Positions 12,853 through 25,637 of a stretch of DNA of 64,000 nt are shown piece after piece. The notes under the pieces are model-generated. The model did not search any database and was not told the DNA's origin. It worked only from the letters and a program-made list of their open reading frames with translations. A program made the position numbers and the translations under genes. The DNA is taken from contig CM048841.1 of the NCBI GenBank assembly GCA_026545765.1, positions 95,933,352 through 95,997,351 on the forward strand, given 5' to 3'. Source of the DNA: Plantago major. Lineage: Eukaryota; Streptophyta; Magnoliopsida; Lamiales; Plantaginaceae. Each line of letters begins with the position of its first letter. The stretch's first letter is position 1.

Positions 12853-12939
12853 GCCGAGCTCATTACCGAGAGCTTGTAACCAAGTGGGGCATTAAGGTTG
12901 GTGGACATTGTTCCAGACAAGTTAGCTGGGCTTGGTGAC

Positions 12940-12974
<35 letters not shown>
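12853..12974 (+). mobile_element. Short poly(A)-tailed retroposon (SINE-like) with 13-bp target duplication
   Basis: The 13-bp direct repeat CTGTCATTGATCT occurs at 12840-12852 and 12975-12987. Between the copies lies a body of about 90 bases followed by an uninterrupted A28 tract (12945-12972). A target duplication of this size plus an A-tail is the mark of LINE-machinery retroposition. I do not see clear tRNA-type A and B boxes, so it may be a truncated SINE or a processed non-coding transcript. Confidence 0.75.
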
Positions 12975-12987
12975 CTGTCATTGATCT

Positions 12988-13770
12988 AAAATATAACACG
13001 TAGCCACAGCAATCAATTTTGGTTCATGATATATAGGTGCCTGATTTTGCTGGAAACATACAGGTGTAATGTGAAAATCAATAAAATAAGCATTTGGTTG
13101 ATCTATCAGATCAAAAAAGTCAGTCCTTGCACACCAATCACCACAAATAGAAATAAATAGGTGTTGAAGTAGATAGGAATAAATAGGTTATTCATCTTTG
13201 TTGGAACTTTAGGGATACGTTTTACATGTGATTAAAATCTTGATTTAGAAAAAAAAAAAATTGTAAGTGTTTTCAACTAAGTTTTTTAATCAAGAAATCT
13301 TCCATATTAAACTCACACAGAGTCTTAGGAATACAATGTATAGAGACAATAAAGATGGACTTGTTTGCAATTTACCACACTTATTTGTATTTTCGCAGGT
13401 CATTGAGTCTGTTTGATTCATTTCGCGGGTCATTGGGTCAGGTCAATTTATTTCGCGGGTCAATTTACCAGTTTTGATTAGAAACATTACTTAAATAGTT
13501 AAGAACATTACTCAAATAACTAAGAATATTTTATAAATAGTTTAGAACATTTCTCGAATAATTATACTCATGAACATTACTTGAAATATCATAAGAGGTA
13601 GACATTGAACTAATAAGTGATAAGTGAGTGCCTAGTTTTTACTTTTATGAATCTGGAATGAAATTGTACCTTAAAAGTGTACTGGCTAAAATTCGTACTT
13701 GATTAGCCCACCAAAACTACAGGCCAATCCATGGTCCATTAAGAGTACATTTTGGCTTTATACGCAAATT
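12988..13770. other. Gene-free AT-rich stretch
   Basis: No gene recognised. 13490-13590 contains four loosely repeated 'GAACATTACT-AAATA' phrases, and 13395-13460 has repeated CGCGGGTCATTG / CGCGGGTCAATT phrases. Both are probably repeat-derived. Confidence 0.4.
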
Positions 13771-14638
13771 GAATTCCAAAGATCAATAAGCTCACCCACC
13801 AAGCTAAGCCATTCATCCAACCATGTAGTCCACAGGCTACCTGGGTCGCTTGACCTCACCAACCTTCCAGCTGGTTAGCAAGCTACCTTGCTCGTCTAGC
13901 CTTGCCAGCCACCCAAGTGGTTGACAAGCTAGCCAACTTACTTTGCATGACTGACCACGTCAGTCTAACAAACTAACCAACCCGCATTGCTTGATTGACT
14001 CAGTCAGTCAGTAAGCAACCGGCTTGACATAGTCCAACCCACTAAAAGACTCCTCACCCGAAATATAGGGAAGGTTGGTATGGACTCTAACGGACTGAAA
14101 GGCTATAAAGGAAGGCAGGTGGAAGGAGGAAAAGATCATTCACACTACGAGAAACCCTAGCTATCACTCTGACGCCTCCATCTCTATCAAGCTATCAAGT
14201 TATCAAGCTATCAACCATCACTGATCATCGCCTTACATCTTGATCATCGCCTATCACCCTCCATCATCATCCTACGTCCATCAGTCATCTACCACCTTCC
14301 GCCATCTTATCATACCATCCGACGTCCGTCAGCTAGCTTCCTCCAACAAGGTTAGCTAGCCTCTCACCGGTATCCTTCCATCACTATCCGACGATAGCCA
14401 ACCACTTCCAAAGAAGGTCATTCTTTATCGCAGGTATCCATCCACACATTCTTTGAGCAATCAGCGAATAAGTCGACCTCCATCATCTCTCTCTTTGTCT
14501 CTATTACTCTATTAATCTTCTATCAGCTTACTAACTTGAGCGTCGGAGTCCATACGGTCGGCACCACACCGGTGTCACCTTGGCATCTTACGTCTCGTTT
14601 GCTCTTGTTGCCTTGCAGGTTGTCGGTGACCCCCCTCT
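13771..14638 (+). repeat. Unclassified LTR-like segment with promoter signals
   Basis: The base composition is C-rich on this strand and unlike its flanks. It contains CTTGCTCGTCTAGCCTTGCCAGCC-type tandem phrases (13830-14040), a TATA-like GGCTATAAAGG near 14100, and then ATCAAGCTATCAA repeats. It stops abruptly where a truncated MITE begins at 14639. This resembles the U3/R part of an LTR, but I could not find matching termini or a target duplication. Confidence 0.35.
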
Positions 14639-14769
14639 TCATTAAATTTTCATTATATAATTTTATTAAATTATTTACTATTATAGTTTAAGAGTAATTC
14701 GCGGTTAAAGTCGAAAACAGTTGACCGCAGAATAGTAAAATGTAAAGATTTATTTGGAACGAAGGGAGT
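14639..14769. repeat. Right half of a Stowaway-like MITE
   Basis: The block TAAGAGTAATTCGCGGTTAAAG, then GTTGACCGCAGAATAGTAAAATG and the terminal GAAGGGAG followed by TA match the right halves of the intact copies at 22775-23029 and 55961-56218. The left half is absent. Confidence 0.65.
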
Positions 14770-14771
14770 AA

Positions 14772-15372
14772 TATATCGCATCAACCATCACAACTACAAT
14801 ACAGTAAAACACGATCCGCACATGACGGAACTTGAGCCCACAACTGGGTAAAGATTAAAGTGGTGGCGACTTTAATCCAACCCAATTAAATTTACTATCT
14901 TTACCTACTCTTTTTCTCCCAATAAAATGCTATCCTAAACCAATTAAATAATCTGTAAAACCAATCAAATCATTTTAAATCTTACACACACTAATTTACT
15001 CGTACACACCCCTACCAATTTACTCTTATACACCCCTACAAATTCATAGACACGATCTATGCTAATAAATTTCCCCTAAACAAAGGCAATCACCTCATTG
15101 AAACATGCAAACAGGAGAGCATATGCCAACAAAGGCATAAGCTAATGATTTGAACATTGTAACCTAAAACTTGGAATGGATGAACATGCTAACAAGTCAA
15201 GGTTCACCAGATAAGGATATTCAAATTTCAGCCTAACAAAACGTTTTGCTTAACAGTGCCAAGTAACCAGGTAATGCTACAAAGTCAGGTGGAAATACGA
15301 TGGTGAAACTAAAATTAAAACTACAGAAAGACCCAAAAACCACGAACATGTCCTGCTCCAGATCATTCTTGT
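14772..15372. other. 3' flank of the MGST3 gene
   Basis: No separate gene seen. The last ~300 bases before 15373 are the probable 3' untranslated region of the minus-strand MGST3 gene. 14900-15050 is A/T/C-rich with repeated TTTACTC-TACACACCCCTAC phrases. Confidence 0.45.
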
Positions 15373-17049
15373 TTATGCGGTGATCATTGTAACTCCGCCT
15401 GAGATCGAGCAAATGGTGAGCCCTATTATAGCCAAGAAACCATATTTCCTGCACAGTGGAAAGATCAGAAGTCAGAATCATGTCAAAACACAAGCACCAT
15501 CTAATGAAAGCAAACAACATGGAATCAAGTCCAAAGAATCTCCTATTAAAAAAAGAAAAGTCAAGAATCTCCTCAGCTAAATCTAGAAGAAAATTCAATG
15601 AGATACACAAATTTGAGTGCCAGGAGCAAATTCATGTTCAAGTGCAACCCATATTCTTCCACTGAATAGTACATACGTCTTTTTGACCTCATACATCATA
15701 CAAGAGCTGCACGAATGGCATTAAAGCATTACTAGTGCTAAAAAAAGTACTAATGCTACTCTGGTTCAAGATTGAACCAGTGAGACTTGGCTTAGCTTAG
15801 AAGTCCAAAGAATCTCCTTACGGTTTTGCTGTATATTACTACTTGTAGTTACTCTTGACACAACAATTCCGTTAGAGAAGAAGTGGCTATTCTAATTACT
15901 AGTACAATTGACTAATTGAGCTTCCAACAACCAATCAACTATACTAGTATTCTTTAAAGTCAAGAGAATAACTATACGAAAATTTACTAAACAACCTATT
16001 TACAATATTTGTTTTCTTTCTTTTTTTTTTTTTTTGGTAATATTTGTTTTCTTTCCATATATCGGTAAAGTTACGTTTCTATTCATTTTGAGAAACAGCT
16101 CCATCAAAGAAACAAACAGTCTGCAAAACTATTTACACTAGACAGAAAAGCATCATAGATTATCCACGAGAAATCCTGTGTTCTAAAAGATCGACATATT
16201 ATCGACAAACGAAGAAGGCTGCTCACCCAATTGAAAGGCGTGCCTTGGGATCACCACTAGCATATCCTGTGAAATAGAAATATCGAGTGACGTTGAAGAG
16301 AGCTCCTAGTGATGCAGCAATGATAGGATGCTTGATTCCACCCAATAGCACCAACACGAAAAACACCGGCATCAACTCAATCGAATTCTGGTGCCCTCTC
16401 TGCACAAACAAATTGCATCTATCTATTATCAGCATTCATTCACTAATCACAAGATTCACAACACGAGTACACAAATATAACAAAATTGCCATGGAACCAT
16501 CAAATTACGAAACGAAAATGGAATGAAAAATTACAATTCTAAAAGGAAACAGAACAACAAGGCCTGGGAATCGAGCAGTTTTTGTTAACATACAAGCAAA
16601 AGTGTATCGAAATTGTAGCAGAAATAAGAAATGAATATCATTTACCACAAGATCATCTTCTCAAAACATACATTTCCATTTCACATTTTCACAATTTCAC
16701 AATCCAAATCACAACACAATCAACAAAAATCAAGTTACCTGAACACAGTTAAAGAGCTTGGCATCCTTGTTCTCGGATTCAACAGCGTACATAGTGGGAT
16801 AAAACACATTATACCTGCAACAGAATCAAATTCACCCAAAATTAAACATAATTACATCTAAAAGTAGGAATTTCACCAATTAAACACTCATAAGTCAAGA
16901 AAACTACATTGAATTCAGAGAAAAGTAGGAAATTACCTCTTTCTAGCTTGGCCGACCTTAAAACCCATCCAGAAATTGAGAAAGCAGTAGAAAACCACAA
17001 CGAAAATCACGTATCCGAATTCATTCGGCAATGCTTCAATTCCAGCCAT
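15373..17049 (-). CDS. MGST3: Microsomal glutathione S-transferase 3 (MAPEG family), 4 exons
   Basis: Exons are 17049-16937, 16814-16739, 16399-16227 and 15448-15373. All junctions are GT-AG and the phases agree, giving 145 residues, the usual length for plant MGST3. The start MAGIEALPNEFGYVIFVVV leads straight into the first membrane segment. MAPEG signatures follow: FKVGQARKRYNVFYPTMYA, NCVQRGHQNSIE, and the hydrophobic helices around PVFFVLVLLGGIKHP and KYGFLAIIGLTICS. MAPEG proteins are four-helix integral membrane enzymes of the endoplasmic reticulum or microsomes, with glutathione transferase or peroxidase activity; the family forms homotrimers. The ATG sits 18 bases after a T-rich leader. 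The 778-base intron 3 has no obvious insertion. Nothing is broken; the product is probably functional. Confidence 0.93.
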
Positions 17050-20000
17050 TTCTGTAAACTTGTTTTGTTATTTGCAGGATTATTGCGAGAGATCTCGATC
17101 TGTTCTTGGGAGGAAGAAGGGTTTTTTGGTTGGTTTTATAGCTGTGACTTTTGAGAGTGTACTCCAGTAGTTTCTTGTAGCTATGAGGTTCTGCTTCTTC
17201 TCCAAGTATACAAACCAGACCGCCGGTCCAACCTTTTTCAACCCTAATTAAAGGTGGTGTTTTTCAATATTAGAAAAGATTGACACCATAAACGTTTTGA
17301 TTAATAACATTGATGATTTTATTAATAATAATAGGTCCGTCTTTATATAAGTTATCTAGATAACGTCAATTAGAACACTTGTATAAACTGTTTTGATCTA
17401 AACAAACTAAAGAAGACATTTAACATTATCTATAAATCTCCATGATTCTCATTTCTTGATTAAGAAAAACAAATAAATGTGGTGATTCTACCTAATTTGT
17501 GGCGATAATACCATATTTTAGATCACAAAGTTTTGGAAGATACATGTATTAGTGAGAGACCTGAGAGACGAATTGATATTTTTAATTATATGAATAATGT
17601 TTTAAACAATATCAGTAATATTTTATGAGTGAACATATTATATTATTTTTTATATATATGTATACTATCGATGTTCTCAGTCAAACCTTTAATGTTTTTA
17701 GATATAACTGTAATGTTTGTCCGTCTCTTCATAAAACTCGTCAATTAGGAGATTTGCTCAATTCAGATAAAGTAAGTTTAAAAATATCATCCAATCAGCC
17801 CACAAGTAGTGGGGTTAGTGAAGTAATATAAATAATCTTTGGTCTAATTAATAGTACCAGTCAGTACTAATAAATCTGAGATTTGCAGAAATTTACCACA
17901 ATTTGTGTCATATAATGTGCTAGTATATGATGACTTGAGTTGTCATTTTGACCGGATTTAGTTTCTCGGTGAAGATGGAAAGACAAGTGGAAATTTCGAA
18001 TCGTACGGAAGTTAGAGGACCGGTTGGACCGCCGGCAAAACTTTTTCTGTATGTACTAGGCTCCAAACCAAAAGGTTCTAGACTTCTAGTTCCAGTTGAC
18101 TTGTTATGTCCGTCATTGCATCCATCATCATCGGCCTTTCACAAATTAAACATTACAACTAGCTAGTTTTATTAAGCCATGTATCGATGTTTCCAATATA
18201 TATATATATATATAAAATACCAGTTTTTATTCCATCCATTTTGTATAAAACTAAAGCCAAGATTCATTCATATAATTTCTTTCAATATTTTCTATTTTTT
18301 AGACCAAAAAAAATCGAAAGAATTACGGGTAAGGAAATGAAATCGATTTTTATACTACTTTCCTAAATTCCGCAACAGCCAGCATCCAAGGAAAGAAATC
18401 TGTTTTTATGATATTCCCCTCTTTTCCGTAATGACAGCCTCTTTCTTAATTGCAATCTTCCTTTTACGGTCTATTCGCCTCTGCTAGAGCTCGATCTTGC
18501 ATTCGGAATGCTCTTCTGGATGGATGATGAATGCTGCTTTCAAGATCTGGTAGTTATATTTTGTGCAGAGGTGTTTTGATTGGGATTGGATCTGGGCTCC
18601 GTTTTTTTCAAGACAACGAGCTATGGATTTGATAAGTTGTTCTTTCCTGTTTCATTTCCACTTCCGAACGAGATCTAGGTCTGAATTTTTTTTAATCAAC
18701 TTAGTTTTTGTTAATTTAGTTTATTGGCTGATAATCGATTTAATTTGCACGCTTCATGCTAATCCTCTATAATGCTAATCGATGTTTATTTTGTTCAAGT
18801 GTCCCATGACGCCTGACGGTGAAGGTATTATCTCAAGGAAATGTTCATTTGAATCTGATTTATTTCTGATGCTCCTTCTGAACTCTGATAATCAAACACT
18901 AAAGTTTCATTTTTTTAATGCTGAAAATTTATTTTGCTCTTTGTTAATTGTTACATGTTTAAAATAATGATCAATGTGGTTTCTGCTATATATCTCTTGA
19001 ACTTGAGATCTAACAATGGCTCTATTTGATTTGTCTTAAGTGACTCAAGAGACGAATATTACAATTTAAATGAGTAGTATTTTCAGATTATTTCTTGAGT
19101 TATGAAAAGGACAAGTGGATATTGACTACGAGTGAGAATCCATCTACTGGCCATCACTGGATTGCGACCCAAGATTAGATCGATGAGGACATTGGTGGAG
19201 AACCTTTTATCTATTTAGTACGTTAGTGTTATAATACCAGGTCTATAGGCATATATCCTATATTGGATTCCTAATTTATATATTTCATATATATGTTCTG
19301 ATGCTACTTTACAATGTCCGTGAATACTCCTGATCTCTATGCAAATGGTCCTTTATTAGTTGCAAATGATCTCTATGCAAATAGCAATCTTATTATATGA
19401 TATGCCAGGTTGATAGGGCATATATACATTATGCACGACTTGTGACTTGGCTATGTGTTTGAAGCAAAGGCAGAATTTAGTTTGTTGGATAATAATGAAA
19501 GTTACTGTGGTTTTTCGATTTTGTTTCTAAAGTGTAGATAAATATCAATGTCGATATTGATATTAGATGGGTGATTCTAAGGGAAAGAAATGGTAATTTT
19601 AAATTTGGAATTGGGAATTTGTTTTTTTTTTTTTTTCATTTTGAAGTTGTTTCTTTTCACAGTTTTATCTCGATTCGTAAAATAACTTGGTGATTTTGGG
19701 CTGGATTACAGGTTTTGTAGGTTGTATAGATTGCTGGTGGCTAGAAGGCTGAGTTCAGAGGTTGAAATCGAGAAATAATGTTGTTGGAGCTTTGCAGGTG
19801 ACTATTTTTGCCCTAATATATATGATGATTTCTTAGGCAAGTTAACAGACCTATATGGATATGTCTATCTGTACGTAATGATTTAAGTGAAGTTTGTATT
19901 GGATGTTGGTTTGAAGGACATTTACTAAGTCAGAAGTTAAACAAAACAATGTCCGCGGTGGATCTTGGACAAAATTGAAAAAAAAAATGATGAATATAAC

Positions 20001-22384
20001 CTGTATTTGCTATATTACTTGCTAATGGTGGTCTGTTTGTGTGTTATAGCTTGGGTTATGAGTTTGCTCTTAATGATGGTTATTCTTCTGAACCCAGGAC
20101 AACTTAGATTCAATCCACGTTGGCATCTCAATCAGTGCAACCCACTCAGACTCCAAGTAGAGGTACTGAATTTTCTAATTTCTCTTTCTATAATTTCTTT
20201 ATTACTTCATATATTCATTTATGCATGTCTTTGTGCACATGTTAATCTGATTTCTCACTATTATCCTCCCAATCTGATCTCCAGAGGTCTTGCTTTAAGT
20301 TTGATAGCTCTGATTAAGCCTATCATTTCACAATCGATCGTTCTTATTCTCCTTCTTCCTCCTCTTCCTGGTAGCGATTTAGTTCAATCGACTACCTTGA
20401 AATTATTTTTGACATAAAAATGTAACCCTCTCTAATGTAGGGCAGCTGTTTTTACCTCTCTAGATTGTTGCATTCACATCAACTTATTGGCGCTGGGTCA
20501 AGTGGCATGTTCTACTTTTCAGGTAACTAACCTTTTGACGTGTTTCTTCAAACTTCATCTATATGCCATGGTTGTTAAAGAATATTAATTTGCTTATCCG
20601 GATGTTTACTCATTGCATAAAATTGTATGTACATAAATGTGGATAATTATTTGAAACGACAATATGTGTACTCATGTTAGGTTTCTTCATGTTTGAGCTC
20701 TATTTAATGTCCCTCGAGTTGTTATTTATACACGTGGTTTATTGCACAGTGTGTAGGATTGGTGTAAGAACACTCGATGCATAAAGATTGTGTATATTGT
20801 GGTAGTATCACTTATAGAATTTAAATGCTGATGGTGCGTCAATAACATTGGAAAATGAGGCAGGGGCGAGACGTATCAATTGAGAGCCACCTCCCCCCCC
20901 AATAGATTAAAATTACTTTTGATTTAGCAATGGGTGGAGAGACTCGCTATAGTGGTACCAGGGCGGTTGCGAGGCATGCTATTGGAGTTGTAATAGCTTG
21001 TAAAGGGTCAAAGGGATGTGCATACTGCCATCTTGGGCTGGCGATGCAGCCGAGGATGCTGCCATGTACAAGATACAATGTCTATTGTGGATTACAAGGA
21101 AGTCGTTATCAACATGTGAAGTAGTTTTAATCTGTAATATCCTCGGCATTGGAAACCGGAAGTGGCTGAAGCGATTGCTGCTCATGTAGCCGCCATTGAT
21201 TTATTTGTATCAGCTTATATATACTTGACAGTGTAAGTGTCATGAATCAAATTAATTCAGCCCATCATTGCCTTGCTACTTCTGTTATTTTTATTAATTT
21301 CATTAGAGATCAGCGCAAGCAATTTGTCTATTTCTAGGCCAAATATGTTAGATGTGCCAGAAACGAAGTTGCTCATAATTAACTTAGCACATGATGTACA
21401 TTGTGATTCAGTAAGCTTGAATGACCTGCATTTTGCATTTGCCAAACATGTGTAACTACTCCTTTGCTTAATTAAATCATTTGTTTCCTCTAAAAAAAGA
21501 AGTATTACAAGTGGAGAATTCATTAAATTTTCTTAGGTCGATGTCACTATTAGAATTGATTATAGTAATTTTTATGAAAATAAAATTAAAATAAATAAAT
21601 ACAAACTTTTGTGAGAGACAGTCTCCCGGAGAGTCAATTCAACATCGGATATTTACGTACAAACATTATATGTTTTTAACTTCAAACATCATGTACATGA
21701 TAAACTTGCATTATATGCATTTCTTAACATGTGATGTTTGTAGCTAAACATGCGATGTTTATGACAAAATATGTAATGTTTGACTTGGTCTCTCCAACAG
21801 ACGGACTCTCGCAAAAGTTACTCATAAACAAAATAACATAAACTGAAGTTGGTAAAAGTTGAATTATTTATCATTGAACATACTGAAATCTAAATAAAGA
21901 GCAATGGGCGGTTTTATTGTGAAAAGAAAAGATGAAAATGTGTTCGGGATGTTCTGACCAAGAATATGGTGTTTTTACTATTTTTAATATTTAATATAAA
22001 AGCAGAAAAGTGTGGTGTAAATCTTAGTTTACATTCTGATGAGTTACATGATTGATCGGTAAAACAGGAAAACACGGAGTATCATCGCAAAACTAAAGAT
22101 TACTAAATCTCTATCCTCAATGAGCAAAGTAGCAAAATTATGACATAGTTGGTGAGGTAAAACGTTCGCCTCACGTCTAATATGTTGCATTTTCGTCACT
22201 GGGAAACTTGACAGCATTTCCGGCATAACACGAGGAACAATTAACAGAGTGAATTTCAGCCATCCTTCATCCCCAAAATACTTTGTGAGATTGAATTTAT
22301 TACTACTATTTAAATAGCTAACTTGGAAATTCAATTCGAATAGTAATATACTTTTGAAATTGAATGATTTTTAAACATGAGAAT
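17050..22384. other. 5.3 kb without a recognisable gene
   Basis: 17275-17373 is a fragment of the TCTAGATAA-type MITE family. 18190-18215 is an (AT)n run. Between about 18480 and 21200 on the plus strand there are splice-like motifs (for example ctttgcag/GTGAC near 19797 and tttcag/GTAAC near 20521) and short frames such as ...TLASQSVQPTQTPSRG and HQLIGAGSSGMF. They hint at a transcribed locus, but no continuous protein could be assembled, so a non-coding RNA or a decayed gene is possible. Confidence 0.35.
21603..21819. repeat. MITE-like element with AACTTTTGTGAGAGAC ends
   Basis: The left end AACTTTTGTGAGAGACAGTC and the right end GACGGACTCTCGCAAAAGTT are inverted repeats of each other with few mismatches. 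The body repeats ACATNATGT-type phrases. A related half-element lies at 41930-42055. No coding capacity. Confidence 0.6.
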
Positions 22385-22641
22385 GCAATTCTAAGAATAA
22401 ATCAAACTATAAGAATGTTATGATTCAACGTGGGAACTCAACTGGAGGGCAAGCTCAACTCTTGAATGAGTAAATTTGAATCTATGTTAGAAGTACAAAC
22501 AATTTAAGAATGAGATAACTACAACTTGAAAACTCTAATCCAAAGACAAACCACACTACAATAAAGCCTCTATAAACTAATAATGGAGAAATCGATAGAT
22601 TTTATTATGTTAGAAAGATAATATATGCTTGACAAATTAAT

Positions 22642-22774
22642 ACTCCCTCCGTCCCGAATATTGTTAAAAGTTCAATTCTACATAGTTATCAATTTTTTTA
22701 ATTATTTATTGAATATAGTGGTGTATAAAAACATTGATCTTCATAATAATATATAGTCTATACATAAAATAATA
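22642..22774. repeat. Truncated Stowaway-like MITE end
   Basis: It starts with TACTCCCTCCGTCCCGAATA and lacks a matching right end before the next MITE begins at 22775. It sits within the 53-bp array. Confidence 0.5.
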
Positions 22775-23029
22775 CTCCCTCCATTTCAGAGAAAGTGTTA
22801 CATTTTGACTTTGACCGGTCAACTGTCATCGAGTTTGACCATAGATTACTCATAAACGATAATAGTAAATAATTTAATAAAATCATATAATAAAAATTTA
22901 ATTACTAAATTTTCAATATATAATTAATAATTTTTTTATTAATATCGTTTAAGAGTAAATTGTGGTCAAACGCGGAGACAGTTGACCGCAGAATAGTAAA
23001 ATGTAACACTTTTTTTGAAATGGAGGGAG
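22775..23029. mobile_element. Complete Stowaway-like MITE (255 bp)
   Basis: Terminal inverted repeats CTCCCTCCATTTC / GAAATGGAGGGAG are flanked by TA on both sides. The inner region contains inverted copies of TTTGACCGGTCAACTGTC-like / ACAGTTGACCGCAGAATAG sequence, so the element can fold into a long hairpin. Non-coding, Tc1/mariner-type non-autonomous element. Confidence 0.85.
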
Positions 23030-25108
23030 TAATTAAGTATTAAATAAGAATGTATACATCAGATTTTCTCAGTTGAAAATAATGAACGTTATAAATTTCA
23101 AAGCTTAAAACCAATAATTCCCCCTCTGTCCCGGAGAACTTTATACATTAGGGTTGTCGCGTAGTTTTATGTGAAAAGTTAACATAAATATAAAAAAAAT
23201 GGATAAGAGTGTATTTTTAGTGTCAAAATGTGTACTTCGTGTTTAAAGTTGAGACTGTTTAGTATTTATAGGGTGTGTGATAGCTTCTTTTTTTAGTAAT
23301 GTATGAAGTTTTGGAGGTTGGCTAAAAACGATAAATGTAAAAAATTATGTGGCACAAATAGAGTAGTTGATATAATTCAAAATCACATAGGTGGTTCGGT
23401 AACTTTGGTATCAGAAACTCGGGAAGAAGCTTGCAAGTGTCAACAACTTTTTATAACATTTTATTGAAGTACGGGAAGTTATGGGAGAACCCTAAAATGC
23501 AATGAATTAAAAAAAACTGAAGTTAAACAAAATTCAATCGAAAATAGATTAATTCTTTCCTAAATAGTCTTAGATTTTCAAAAGTAAATATCGTGTATTC
23601 GAGTTGTTTTACTTCATAAATTTGTAGTTTTACATTTGAGAATGAGATAATTTCAACTTAGTAACTCAATTCAATGTGCAACTCAACTCTAAGAATGAGA
23701 TAAATTCAACTTTGTAGCTTAATTTGAATGGTATAACAACTAAGCGAATTGGATAATTTCAACTTGAGAACTCCATTCGAAATGTATACCGAAATATATG
23801 AGAACATATTCTCAGAACGGGATAATCCTAACTTGAGAACTCAATTGTAAATGGAAAAAAACCAACTATACGAATGAGATAGTTACGACTTCAAACTCTA
23901 TTTGAAGGGTAAACAAATTCAAGAACTCAATATGAGAAAATATTGGAAGACGTAATTCCGACTTAAGAACTTTGAACGGTAAACAAATTCTAACCATGCT
24001 ATAAATCCAATTTAGGAACTCAATTCAACGGGTAAGCTAACTCTTAGAATAAGATAATTAACACTTGCATGGGAACTCTGTTTAATGCGTAAACCATATT
24101 ATATGATAAAATACTTAGTAAATCCAAAGAAGGATAATTTAAGCAAGGAATCAAATTTGAAGGTTGAACTCTACTTTAAGAATGAAATAATTCTAACTTC
24201 AAAAATCCATTTGAGGGGCAAAACAACCCTAAAAATAATAGAATTTCAAATTGAGAACTCTATTGGGCGGATACATCATGACATTTGTAAACATAGTCTA
24301 AACAATGAGATATATCTATGATCGATATAATTCAACTTGAAAGCTATACTAAAAATGTTAACAAACTATGGCAAATCACTCTAAGAATGTGATAATTCTA
24401 TTTGAGAAGTCAATCCGGAAGGTATACAAGCTTTCAGATTGAGATAATTACAATTTATAAAAATATATTCAAAGAGTACACCACAATGTATACGAAAAAT
24501 ACTTTAACAGATAGATACTTCCATTTTAGAGACTCAATTCAGAGGGTGATCAACTATAATAATTAGATCATTCCGATTTGAGAACTCAATTCGAAAGGTA
24601 AACTAAATTCTAAAAATGTGATAATTTCAATTTAGAAATCAATTCAAACCAATTCCAATAATGTGATAATTACAACTTGAAGGGTAAACCGCACTATTTG
24701 GATAAATAATTTAAGAATGTGGTACTTCTAACTTGATAATTCAATTCAAAGGGTAAACAACTCTAAAAGTTGAATAAATACGACTCATGAACTCAATTAG
24801 AAGTGCAAACTACTCTACTTGGCAAAGTAATATAAGAATTATGTAATTCCAACCTTGAGACTATATCCATGAGTATTGTAAGGGTGACCAATTATAAGAA
24901 CGTGTCATATATCCATCTTGGGAAATTTAAATGGCAAACCAACTTTAAGAATGAGATAACTGAAACATGAGAACTCAATTTGAAAGGTAAACCAACATTA
25001 AGAATGAGATAATTTTAATATGATAACTCAATTCGAAAGGTAAACCAACACTAAAGATGAGATAATTCAAACTTGGGAACTCAATTAGATGTGTAAACTA
25101 AACTCTAA

Positions 25109-25637
25109 GACCATCCACTATGGTGACCAAAAAATTGGTCGAGTCGCCGGGCGACCTCTCCCGCGACAAAAAACTGCCACTGTGGTAGCGGCCGTGGGGT
25201 TGGTCGCCGGGATTTTTTTTTAAAAAAAAATTAATTTTTTTAATTATTTGTAATAGTTATATTAGTCGGAATATTGCATTGGAATGAAGATTTGGAGTTT
25301 AAAATGGTGTTTTTTTATTTAAATCAAGCAACAAAACCGAGCGACATAAATTGCTCATAAAAATGGTGAATTGAGAAGTGTGAGAAAGTATGTCTTCACT
25401 GGTCTCTATTTATAGATCTCGAAAAAATATGATCGTCGGTATAATTTTTATATTTTTTTAAATTCAAAACTAAAAAAAATGAAAATGAAAATAAAAAAGT
25501 GGGCCCAGCCCCAAAATCACAACTCCTCAAGTCGCTAATTTGGGGGGAGCGACTGCTCCCCCGACCGCCCACAACGGGCGGTCCGCGCAAGTACCACTCC
25601 GCGACTTGCGCCGCACGACCGCCCATAGTGGGTGGTC
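25109..25637. mobile_element. PIF/Harbinger-like MITE with GC-rich arms (529 bp)
   Basis: Inverted ends GACCATCCACTATGG / CCATAGTGGGTGGTC are flanked by TAA at 25106-25108 and 25638-25640, a 3-bp duplication typical of PIF/Harbinger. It is inserted in a unit of the 53-bp array. The two arms are strikingly GC-rich (GTCGCCGGGCGACC, CCGACCGCCC, GGGCGGTCCGCGC), while the middle is A/T-rich. There is no transposase frame. Confidence 0.85.

Noticed and set aside
18500-18560. C/D snoRNA-like ATGATGA box
   Set aside because: No D box with proper spacing and no terminal stem could be found.
20930-21190. Possible RNase H-like fragment of a non-LTR retrotransposon
   Set aside because: A few phrases (DYKEVVIN, PEVAEAIAAHVAAI) looked suggestive, but they are in different frames and orders, with no catalytic motif.
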